NCBI GenBank assembly: GCA_964615975.1
Contig: CAZTTH010000069.1
Span: 1-15,086 of the forward strand
DNA: 15,086 bases
Direction: 5' to 3'
Origin: CAZTTH01 sp964615975
Lineage (GTDB): Bacteria; Verrucomicrobiota; Lentisphaeria; JABSQK01; JAJFLO01
Shown here: positions 1 to 7,047 of the stretch, piece by piece
Numbering within the stretch: the stretch's first letter is position 1
Layout of the letters: each line of letters begins with the position of its first letter
Position numbers and translations under genes: made by a program
Notes under the pieces: generated by a model
Seen by the model: only the letters and a program-made list of their open reading frames with translations
Database searches by the model: none
What the model was told of the DNA's origin: nothing

Positions 1-476
1 CGTGATTTGTAACTTGCTAAAAATAAACAACTTATAATTTCGTGAAACCCTGTCTCCAGAAGTTTGTGTTTAGCGCGGCGTTGGAATAACGTCCCGCAGT
101 GTATGTATACCTTTTATCATCAAGTTTTCGAAAATAGATCGCTGGTATGCTTGAGGAGCAGGCGTTCGTAGTCAGCCACGACTAGTGGCGTTCTTATGCG
201 TGCATGCCCAGTCGCTCACGGCACTGGTCGTGCCTTACTACCAACTTCCCATCAATGGCGAATTTCGAAAACTCGATGACGATAAGTATAGTTAGTGTCG
301 GTTGGAGTACAGGTGTTAACCTGCTGTAGAGGAATTGGAATATTCGGGGTCACACCTGCTATTTGAATTTTGTGATCGGTGTGACCCCAGAGATTCCGCA
401 CCGCCAGTCATTGGCGCAGGATAAATTGAAGATAATTACCCCGATCATAATTTTAACGGATTAATCTAAGCATCGT
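1..476. other. Intergenic region without a convincing gene
   Basis: All frames are broken by frequent stops; the longest ATG-led frame I looked at here (196-279) is 27 codons and has no ribosome-binding site or recognisable product. The stretch holds several small dyads: GCCAC/GTGGC at 175-189, GGCAC/GTGCC at 220-234 and CAGGT/ACCTG at 310-323, plus the longer inverted repeat listed separately at 346-388. This texture fits decayed mobile or repeat DNA, but that is inference. Confidence 0.6.
346..388. repeat. Perfect 11-bp inverted repeat GGGGTCACACC / GGTGTGACCCC
   Basis: Arms lie at 346-356 and 378-388 with a 21-base AT-rich spacer. There is no T-tract after the right arm, so it does not look like an intrinsic terminator. 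A shortened relative of the right arm, GGTGACCCC, occurs at 5866-5874, so related sequence lies on both sides of the two-gene signalling operon. It may be a REP-like or transposon-end remnant; the arm sequence is seen, the interpretation is inference. Confidence 0.5.
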
Positions 477-479
477 CAC

Positions 480-508
480 TTGTAAAAATCCCGCATACAC
501 GGTATTAT
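480..508 (+). promoter_or_regulatory. Candidate sigma70 promoter for the signalling operon
   Basis: TTGTAA at 480-485 and TATTAT at 503-508 are separated by 17 bases, matching the consensus at 4 of 6 and 5 of 6 positions. This would start transcription near 515, leaving a leader of about 60 bases before the ATG at 577. It is the best promoter-like pair I found upstream of the operon, but it is a visual match only. Confidence 0.4.
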
Positions 509-576
509 GGACTAACTGGCAGTTTATTGGTGGCTACGACGAGCGAACCGCCAATGAATTACATCCGTGAAATGCC

Positions 577-3500
577 ATGAAAAAGAAAAAAACACCTCCC
601 CCAATCTCCCCCCAGCGAAAGAGTGATAAACCGCGAAAGTCCGGCGCCCCGCTCACCCTCATCAAACCAATCACTGATGACAAAGCTGTGCCAGAACAAT
701 CAATCGCACCGACCATTAATGAATCGTCATCCACACTCCCATCATTTCCGATAGTTGGTATCGGCGCTTCGGCCGGCGGTCTGGCAGCCTATGAAGAGTT
801 TTTGATAAATATGCCTCCTGATAACCTCAGTGGTATCGCACTGGTGCTGATTCAACATCTCGATCCGAGTCACAAAAGTATCCTTACTGACCTGGTGCAG
901 AAATATACCAAAATGCCGGTCTTCGAAGTTGCCAATGGCATGATTATCAAGCCCAATTCAACCTATGTAATCCCCCCCAATAAGGATATGGCATTGTTGA
1001 ATGGCAAACTGTATTTATTTGCGCCGTCCATGCCGCGCGGTCTGCGGCTCGCAATTGATTTCTTTTTCCGCTCCCTGGCCCGGGAGTGCGGCGAACAGGC
1101 AATTTGCATCATTCTTTCTGGCGCCGGTACTGATGGCACACTGGGTATGCGCGCCATCAAGGAAGTCAATGGCATGGCCATGGTACAAAAACCTGAAACC
1201 GCGGCGTATGATGGTATGCCGCGCAACGCTCTGAGCACTGGATTGGCAGACTATGTCCTGGCGCCTCGGGATATGCCGGCACATTTGATAGCCTATGTCA
1301 ATCATGCGTTCCTGCGCAAGCAAAAAGTCAGAAAGGATGAGGGGATGGATAGCGTCAATTTGATGCAGCAGATTTTCGTTTTATTACGCAACCGCAGCGG
1401 GCACGATTTTTCCTTTTACAAACAAAATACCACTCGCCGTCGGATTGAGCGAAGGATGGCAGTCAATGAAATCGAACGTCTCGATCACTATGTTCAATTT
1501 TTACGTCTGAATCCAAATGAAGTGGATGTGCTTTTCAGGGAACTGCTCATCGGGGTTACCGGATTTTTTCGCGACCCCGAAGCGTTTGAAATATTGAATG
1601 AACAGGCGATCAGGAAATTGGTCCGCACGGACAAATCTGAGATGTCAATCCGGGTATGGGTTCCAGGGTGTTCGACGGGCGAAGAAGCCTATTCAATTGC
1701 CATCCTGCTGCAGGAGCAGGTGGATGAAACCGGGTTGCCGATAACTCTGCAGGTTTTTGCCACCGATATTGATCAGGAAGCGATCGACAAGGCGAGGGCA
1801 GGCCTATATCCCGCCAGTATTGCGGCTGATATTTCGTTACCACGTCTTTCACGTTATTTCGTTGCGGAAGGAGACAACTTCTATCGCATCAAAAAGGGCA
1901 TACGCGACATTCTGATCTTTGCTGAGCAGGATGTCATCAAGGATCCGCCGTTTTCAAAAATCGATCTGATTAGTTGCCGCAACCTGCTTATTTATATGGA
2001 AGGTGAATTACAAAAAAAAGTTATCCCCATTTTTCATTACGCCCTCAATGCGGGTGGATTTCTCTTTCTCGGCAGCTCCGAATCAATCGGGGAATTCAAT
2101 TCCCTGTTCACACCGATCGATCGCAAATGGAAATTATTCGTGCGCCAGGATGCTTTTTCCTCTGCGGGATCGCTGCTGACAGAAATCCCGTTTCCGGCCA
2201 GCGCCAAATCCCCATATTCGCAGACCGCAATTGAACGGTTGGGAAACAAAGGGAAAAAACTTAATATTTGCGAATTGACGGAACGGATTCTCTTGAACGA
2301 ATACTCGCCGCCATGTGTGACCGTCAATAACCGCGGGGAAATCATTTATGTTCATGGCCGCACCGGTAAATATCTGGAACTGGCAGCCGGTGAGGTTAAT
2401 ATGAGTATATTCAAAACCGCGCGCGAGGGGTTGCGTATGGAGTTGTCAAGCGCCCTTCGCAAGGCGGCAGGGAGTAAAATGTTAGTACGTATCGATGGAG
2501 TGAACGTCAATAACAATTTTGACAACACGAGAGTCAATCTGACCATTAAACCAATTGATGCGCCTGACCAGGAAGCCGAGCTTTATCTGGTCATCTTCGA
2601 GGAGGTCGATTCGTTGCCGGAAAGCGAAAATAAGGCACCAGTATCGGCGATAGTGACGACTGACAGCCTGGCTGAAAAAAAAGATCGCCAGATCGCGGCG
2701 TTGGAACATGATCTCAGGGTTAAGGAAGAGTATCTGCAAACCACCATCGAAGAATTGGAAACCACCAATGAAGAACTCAAGTCAGCCAATGAAGAATTGC
2801 AATCCACCAATGAGGAGATGCAATCCACCAACGAAGAACTGGAAACATCGAAGGAAGAACTGCAGTCGGTCAATGAAGAACTAATCACTGTTAATAATGA
2901 ATTGCAAGGTAAAATCGATGCGCTTTCTCTGGCTCAAAACGATATGAGTAATCTGCTGACCGGGACTGGAATCGGCACCATATTTGTCGATCAACGTCTC
3001 CTTGTTCAACGGTTTACCCCCGCTGCTGCTAAGATCATCAACCTGATCCAGGTCGATGTCGGAAGACCGTTGAGTAATATCGTTACCAATTTGATGAGTG
3101 GCGAACCCCTCCTCGATGATATCCAGGCGGTGCTCAATGATTTGATTCCCAGAGAAGCAGAAATCCAGATTAAAAATGGCGATTGGTATCTCATGCGCAT
3201 CCTGCCTTACCGCACTTGTGAAAACGTTATTGAGGGTGTCGTCATCACCTTTTTCGAGATCACGGAACTAAAATCTTTACAACAGGCGCTGCGCGAAAGT
3301 CAGGCAAGCCTGAAGAATGTGTTGGAAGAAACCGGTATCTCCATCTGGAAGATCGACTCCCAATCTCAATTGACCATGGCCAATACTATATTCTTTCAGG
3401 ATATCCAGCATCTGACCGGTCAGCAGGTTAATCTCGGTGATTTCATGCCCCCCCCAGGATTTTCGCCAAGTGAATTTGCCGCATGGAAAATCCGATATGT

Positions 3501-3744
3501 CAGAGCACTGAATGGCGAAACCTTCAGAGAAGCCATCGGGTTTAAATCGCCGACCGGCGAGGAATTTTTCCGCGAGTATGCCTTCAGTCCTTATCGCAAT
3601 CCCAATGGTCAGGTCGTCGGTGTCACCTGTAGCGGACGTGACATCAACAGGAACTGCCCAGTAAACCCAAAATTTCACCAACCAGAGGCGGCGAGTACAG
3701 AAAGTAATATTTTCAGCCTCAATTCCACTGGAAATACCCAATGA
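577..3744 (+). CDS. Fused CheB methylesterase / CheR methyltransferase with coiled coil and PAS domains
   Basis: This 1055-aa cytoplasmic sensory protein joins two opposing receptor-modifying enzymes. After a basic, proline-rich N-terminus (residues 1-55) comes a CheB esterase domain (about 57-245) with the expected triad: Ser65 in GASAGG, His94 in IQHLDP and Asp186 in GTDG. A CheR domain (about 257-520) follows, with the SAM-binding motif GCSTGEEAYS near 364-373 and NLLIYM at 469. A PAS-like segment (about 565-675), a heptad coiled coil (about 700-790) and two more PAS domains (about 790-905 and 910-1030) complete it. There is no receiver domain, unlike stand-alone CheB. ATG 577 is the first in-frame start after a stop at 568, but it has no good Shine-Dalgarno sequence. 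The stop overlaps the next gene, a hybrid kinase that probably works with it. Such CheB-CheR-PAS fusions are a known family; their substrates are mostly unproven, and no chemoreceptor is in view. Confidence 0.95.
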   Translation: MKKKKTPPPISPQRKSDKPRKSGAPLTLIKPITDDKAVPEQSIAPTINESSSTLPSFPIVGIGASAGGLAAYEEFLINMPPDNLSGIALVLIQHLDPSHKSILTDLVQKYTKMPVFEVANGMIIKPNSTYVIPPNKDMALLNGKLYLFAPSMPRGLRLAIDFFFRSLARECGEQAICIILSGAGTDGTLGMRAIKEVNGMAMVQKPETAAYDGMPRNALSTGLADYVLAPRDMPAHLIAYVNHAFLRKQKVRKDEGMDSVNLMQQIFVLLRNRSGHDFSFYKQNTTRRRIERRMAVNEIERLDHYVQFLRLNPNEVDVLFRELLIGVTGFFRDPEAFEILNEQAIRKLVRTDKSEMSIRVWVPGCSTGEEAYSIAILLQEQVDETGLPITLQVFATDIDQEAIDKARAGLYPASIAADISLPRLSRYFVAEGDNFYRIKKGIRDILIFAEQDVIKDPPFSKIDLISCRNLLIYMEGELQKKVIPIFHYALNAGGFLFLGSSESIGEFNSLFTPIDRKWKLFVRQDAFSSAGSLLTEIPFPASAKSPYSQTAIERLGNKGKKLNICELTERILLNEYSPPCVTVNNRGEIIYVHGRTGKYLELAAGEVNMSIFKTAREGLRMELSSALRKAAGSKMLVRIDGVNVNNNFDNTRVNLTIKPIDAPDQEAELYLVIFEEVDSLPESENKAPVSAIVTTDSLAEKKDRQIAALEHDLRVKEEYLQTTIEELETTNEELKSANEELQSTNEEMQSTNEELETSKEELQSVNEELITVNNELQGKIDALSLAQNDMSNLLTGTGIGTIFVDQRLLVQRFTPAAAKIINLIQVDVGRPLSNIVTNLMSGEPLLDDIQAVLNDLIPREAEIQIKNGDWYLMRILPYRTCENVIEGVVITFFEITELKSLQQALRESQASLKNVLEETGISIWKIDSQSQLTMANTIFFQDIQHLTGQQVNLGDFMPPPGFSPSEFAAWKIRYVRALNGETFREAIGFKSPTGEEFFREYAFSPYRNPNGQVVGVTCSGRDINRNCPVNPKFHQPEAASTESNIFSLNSTGNTQ
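2749..2907 (+). repeat. In-gene tandem 21-bp heptad repeats (coiled coil)
   Basis: About seven and a half imperfect 21-bp units encode heptads of the form NEEL-x-S/T-x at residues 725-777 of the CheB-CheR fusion. The units keep the protein pattern while varying at wobble positions, so selection acts on the coiled coil. This linker is typical of CheB-CheR-PAS proteins and presumably transmits signals between the enzymatic and PAS modules. The near-identical units make the stretch prone to length change by slippage. Confidence 0.85.
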
Positions 3745-5825
3745 AAACAACTGACAATTTACGCTCCCGCGCGGAAGAAAAATTAGCCGAATATCTCACC
3801 GGTCATAAAAATCAAGATTATGGTAAAATGTCGCCAGAAGACCTGCAAATTTTGATCCATGAACTGGAAGTGCATCAGATCGAATTGGAGATGCAGAATG
3901 ATGAATTACTTTCAGCGCAACTGGCTCTAACCGCTTCTCGAGATCGTTATGCCGATTTGTATGATTTTTCCCCAATCGGATATCTCACCATCAATGCCCT
4001 TAACAAGATTGAAGAAGCCAATCTCACGGCTGCCACCATGCTGATGTGGGATCGTAGTTCTCTGATTGATCAGCGCTTGACAACGTTTATTGCAGATTAT
4101 GATCAGGATCATTTTTATTTCTTCATCAAACAGCTCAAGAAAACCAAGCAACCTCAAACGGTGGAATTGAATATAAAGAAAGCCGACGGCTTGATATTCA
4201 CTGCCTGTTTGGAAGGTATCGTAACCTCCAGTGCAAATCAGGAACCAGGGTGCAGAATTTCGCTCAGTGACATCAGTGACCGCCGTCGGGCGGAAGAGGC
4301 ACTCCGACAGTCTGAAGGTGAATTGCGAAATTTATTTTCACAATTAACCTCGGTCATTCTGGTTTTGGATGCAGAAGGGCGATATATCAAGATCGCACCG
4401 ACGAATCCCGCGAATCCTTACCGGCCATCTTTAGATTTATTAAATAAGAAAATTCATGATGTTTTCCCCACAGAAATGGCTAATAATCTCCTGCAAAAAA
4501 TTCGTTTGTCATTGAAAAATCAGGAAGTAATCGGATTCGAATATCACCTGAATATCAATTCCAAAGTTGCGTGGTTCGACAGTCAGATTTCACCATTGAC
4601 GGAAAACACGGTATTTTGGATCGCGAATGATATTACCGAGCACAAAATGATGGAAGAACAACTCCGACAGTCACAAAAGCTTGAGGCATTCGGACAATTG
4701 GCGGGTGGGATTGCTCATGAATTCAATAATATGCTTACCATTATCACCGGATTTACCGAGTTGCTGATGAAGCGAATACCACCTACTGATTCGAAATATG
4801 AATCATTAACACAAATCATGAATGCCAGCCAACGGTCGGCAACTCTCACACAACAGCTTCTGGGGTTTTGTCGTAAACAGATTATTGCTCCGGTGACCCT
4901 CAATCTTAATGAAATAATTACCAAGATGGAGACAATACTGCAAGGCTTTATCAGAGAAGATATACAATTTACCAAGTTGCTTGAACCCAAACTGGAATTC
5001 ATTAGGATGGATCCCGGCCAGATCGAAGAGATTATCATAAATCTGGTGGCCAATGCCCGCGATGCCATGCCATCAGGTGGCACTTTAACACTTACTACTG
5101 CCAATGTCGAACTGGATGAATTTTACATCCTAAATCAACTGGGTGCTCATCTCGGACCACATGTAGTTCTAATTGTGAGTGATACGGGTAGTGGCATCTC
5201 CCCCGCCAACCTGTCACGCATCTTCGAGCCGTTTTTTACCACCAAGGAGATCGGTGGGGGGACCGGGTTGGGATTGGCAATGGTTCATGGTGTCATCACT
5301 CAAAATGCAGGTCATATCGAGGTCCATAGTGAATTGGGAAAGGGAACAACTTTTAACATTTATATTCCATCCCTTAAATCTTCTTTACCGTTATCCTTAC
5401 CTGCACTCGTTCAAGAAATTGAACTCGAAGGCAACAAAACCATTCTTCTCGTCGAAGACTTGGTTGACCTGCGCTCCATGATGATGATTGCTCTCATTGA
5501 TAAAGGGTATAATGTTATCGAGGCTGGTGATGGCATAACAGGTCTGCAAATTGCCGAAAATCATGACGGTCCAATTCACCTCCTGATAACTGATGTCATC
5601 ATGCCGAAGATGGGAGGGCGACTCTTGATGCAACAGTTGAAAACATCGCATCCGGAAACCAAAATATTGTTCATCTCCGGATATAATGATGATATCCTCA
5701 TTCGTGAGGGGATACAATGTCATGATGCCCATTTCCTGCAGAAGCCATTTGCCCCCACAGTATTATATAGCAAAATTCGCCAGATACTTGATGTCTCAGG
5801 TGTCAGTGAAGTGGGTATTAGCTGA
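3741..5825 (+). CDS. Hybrid sensor histidine kinase (PAS-PAS-HisKA-HATPase-REC)
   Basis: This 694-aa kinase lacks evident membrane segments and is probably cytoplasmic. It opens with a helical stretch (about 1-62, rich in E/L/Q), then two PAS domains (about 65-185 and 190-310). A HisKA domain follows with phospho-acceptor His326 in GGIAHEFNN, then an HATPase domain with N-box Asn434/Asn438 (NLVANARDAM), G1 box DTGSGI at 481 and the GTGLGLAMV glycine lid. The C-terminal receiver (about 570-690) has an acidic VED start, phospho-acceptor Asp618 in ITDVIMP and Lys668 in QKPF. All catalytic residues are present, so it should autophosphorylate His326 and pass phosphate to Asp618. ATG 3741 overlaps the upstream stop (ATGA), which points to translational coupling with the CheB-CheR-PAS gene. 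No output-domain response regulator or phosphotransfer protein is in the window, so the final target is unknown. The ligand of the PAS domains cannot be read from sequence. Confidence 0.93.
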   Translation: MKTTDNLRSRAEEKLAEYLTGHKNQDYGKMSPEDLQILIHELEVHQIELEMQNDELLSAQLALTASRDRYADLYDFSPIGYLTINALNKIEEANLTAATMLMWDRSSLIDQRLTTFIADYDQDHFYFFIKQLKKTKQPQTVELNIKKADGLIFTACLEGIVTSSANQEPGCRISLSDISDRRRAEEALRQSEGELRNLFSQLTSVILVLDAEGRYIKIAPTNPANPYRPSLDLLNKKIHDVFPTEMANNLLQKIRLSLKNQEVIGFEYHLNINSKVAWFDSQISPLTENTVFWIANDITEHKMMEEQLRQSQKLEAFGQLAGGIAHEFNNMLTIITGFTELLMKRIPPTDSKYESLTQIMNASQRSATLTQQLLGFCRKQIIAPVTLNLNEIITKMETILQGFIREDIQFTKLLEPKLEFIRMDPGQIEEIIINLVANARDAMPSGGTLTLTTANVELDEFYILNQLGAHLGPHVVLIVSDTGSGISPANLSRIFEPFFTTKEIGGGTGLGLAMVHGVITQNAGHIEVHSELGKGTTFNIYIPSLKSSLPLSLPALVQEIELEGNKTILLVEDLVDLRSMMMIALIDKGYNVIEAGDGITGLQIAENHDGPIHLLITDVIMPKMGGRLLMQQLKTSHPETKILFISGYNDDILIREGIQCHDAHFLQKPFAPTVLYSKIRQILDVSGVSEVGIS

Positions 5826-5930
5826 CTGCCTAAACATTACTGTTGATGCCGCGAACTGTGTTTGAGGTGACCCCACATTTATGAAATCAGAACATCAGTA
5901 GCCCTATCCACCCAGAGCCGCAACCAGTTG

Positions 5931-5955
5931 GTTCCCAACCACGGATGTTGGGAAC
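5931..5955. repeat. Hairpin: perfect 9-bp stem GTTCCCAAC / GTTGGGAAC
   Basis: Arms at 5931-5939 and 5947-5955 enclose a 7-base loop. The outer flanks (CCGCA to the left, TGCGG to the right) can extend the stem past a bulge. It sits about 105 bases after the hybrid kinase stop and could limit transcription, but no uninterrupted T-run follows, so it is a weak intrinsic terminator at best. A repeat element is the alternative. Confidence 0.5.
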
Positions 5956-6069
5956 TGCGGTTATGTTTTGAGATCAGTTGAACATTAAATTACATATATC
6001 AGATGTACTCGAATAAATTCACTTACATGGTTGTTTTTATGGGCGTCATAGAATTAGTATAAGCGATCA

Positions 6070-6088
6070 TTAAAATCGCGGATTTTAA
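6070..6088. repeat. AT-rich hairpin TTAAAATC-GCG-GATTTTAA
   Basis: A perfect 8-bp dyad at 6070-6077 and 6081-6088 with a 3-base loop. It could be a protein-binding palindrome or an RNA hairpin. Nothing next to it decides between these, and the arms are AT-rich enough for chance. Confidence 0.35.
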
Positions 6089-6233
6089 GCCGAAAGGCGT
6101 TACCCGTTATTTCAATAGCAATAAGTTGCAAAACCTGAATTATCACCATGTGTTCTGATCTTCCCAATGCGACGGAGCCGTAATTTTTATTTTATTATAA
6201 GCAGAAATTCATGAATAAGGGACTAATGAAAGC

Positions 6234-6394
6234 CTGAACGGAAACCCCATAATTTACGGAATGAAGTCGCGGAAAATTCGCTTCGGAATTGACGTTTTGC
6301 TGCTGCCTGATGGCAGCCCGTCTCGTCCGTGAGCAAGGAATACATTGAAGGCAAAGATTATCACCAATCATTATTAGGGTAGGTTTCCGTTCAG
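6234..6394. mobile_element. 161-bp segment bounded by perfect 13-bp inverted repeats (MITE-like or structured leader)
   Basis: CTGAACGGAAACC at 6234-6246 is exactly complementary to GGTTTCCGTTCAG at 6382-6394. The interior has no ORF but holds a GCTGCC/GGCAGC hairpin with a 4-base loop (6302-6317) and a weaker AATTC/GAATT hairpin around 6278-6295. Non-coding DNA with terminal inverted repeats suggests a miniature inverted-repeat transposable element; I see no clear target-site duplication in the immediate flanks. Alternatively the arms may close a multi-branched RNA in the leader of the MbtH-fusion gene, whose ATG is 29 bases downstream; the right arm is followed by TTATTTTT, as a terminator would be. 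Confidence 0.5.
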
Positions 6395-6413
6395 TTATTT
6401 TTCAGGGATAAAA

Positions 6414-6423
6414 AGAGGATACG
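6414..6423 (+). promoter_or_regulatory. Ribosome-binding site for the MbtH-fusion gene
   Basis: AGAGGA at 6414-6419 lies 4 bases before ATG 6424. It supports this start and the + strand reading over the long open frame on the opposite strand. Confidence 0.6.
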
Positions 6424-7038
6424 ATGTTCGAGGATGATGATGAAACGACACGCTATCATGTGGTGATGAACCACGAGGAGCAGTATTCCCTCTGGCCGGT
6501 AGGCCGGGAAATGCCACTGGGTTGGAAAGCAGTAGGTAAAGAGGGAATAAAAAAGGAGTGCCTGGCGTACATCAAGGAAGTGTGGACCGATATGCGGCCA
6601 TTGAGTCTGCGCCAGAAGATGGAGGAGGATGCCCGTCGCCGGGAAGTACTGAAAAAACAGGGGATCGATCCTGATCGACCGCCCGATACCGCAAGCCAAG
6701 AACCGGAGCTGGACCCCTTGCCCGTCCGCTTGTCTCGCGGGGATCATCCTGTGGAAGTCGGATTGCGTCCGGAACGGACGGTCAATGAATTCAAGGCGGC
6801 CATCGACCGGGGTTATGTGCATATTAAATTCACCACGACCCGGGGCGGCACGGAATTGGGCGTCCGTCTGGACACTGTAGCCAGTGATTTCACTACCGCC
6901 GATTTCACCAACGGCAAGGGCAGGGCGCATATCGAAGGCACTCTGACCTTGGATTATCACCGGGTGCGCTGCATTGCTGACATCGATCTTGCCACCCTGG
7001 CCGGCACCGGACATTTGCAGGTCTTGGAGAAAGCTTGA
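6424..7038 (+). CDS. MbtH-like domain fused to an unrecognised C-terminal domain
   Basis: Residues 1-66 of this 204-aa protein are a complete MbtH-type domain: NHEEQYSLWP, then PLGW, then CLAYIKEVWTDMRPLSLR. The three invariant tryptophans are Trp24, Trp34 and Trp54, and the Ser22-Leu23 pair used by the family to dock on adenylation domains is present. MbtH proteins are usually about 70 aa and activate or solubilise NRPS adenylation domains. Here a charged, proline-containing linker (about 67-105) leads to a further domain (about 106-204) with alternating strand-like segments such as GYVHIKFTTTRGG and LTLDYHRVRC, which I do not recognise. No NRPS, siderophore or thioesterase gene is in the window. 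Either the protein serves a distant synthetase or the fold has been reused for another role; both are inference. It stands alone, converging on the efflux operon with 9 bases between stops, and its base composition is visibly more GC-rich than the leader before it. Confidence 0.88.
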   Translation: MFEDDDETTRYHVVMNHEEQYSLWPVGREMPLGWKAVGKEGIKKECLAYIKEVWTDMRPLSLRQKMEEDARRREVLKKQGIDPDRPPDTASQEPELDPLPVRLSRGDHPVEVGLRPERTVNEFKAAIDRGYVHIKFTTTRGGTELGVRLDTVASDFTTADFTNGKGRAHIEGTLTLDYHRVRCIADIDLATLAGTGHLQVLEKA

Positions 7039-7047
7039 GATCAGATT

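Larger units (their letters stand above)
5826..6233. other. AT-rich intergenic region with several dyads
   Basis: No ORF with a start, ribosome-binding site and recognisable product is seen between the hybrid kinase and the MbtH-fusion gene. The region contains a GGTGACCCC motif (5866-5874), a strong hairpin at 5931-5955 and an AT-rich 8-bp hairpin at 6070-6088. The minus-strand reading across 5870-5960 looks faintly protein-like (a short run of W, L and R codons), which could be the tail of a decayed repeat element; I cannot name it. Confidence 0.5.

Noticed and set aside
2583..2888. Serine-rich minus-strand frame opposite the coiled-coil region
   Set aside because: It is the antisense reading of the heptad repeats and has no independent support.
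2749..2907. Regular 21-bp repeats as a possible CRISPR or minisatellite
   Set aside because: They are in frame, encode a heptad coiled coil and have no unique spacers.
5931..5970. Intrinsic terminator after the hybrid kinase gene
   Set aside because: The stem is good but no continuous T-run follows it; kept only as a hairpin/repeat.
6302..6336. CTGATG followed by GTCCGTGAG, reminiscent of a hammerhead ribozyme core
   Set aside because: The conserved A after CTGATG, the GAAA segment in the right place and a matching stem II are missing, so the core cannot form.
6391..7014. Long open frame (207 codons) on the minus strand opposite the MbtH-fusion gene
   Set aside because: The plus strand has a complete MbtH signature and a ribosome-binding site; the minus frame shows no recognisable family and is explained by codon bias of the real gene.
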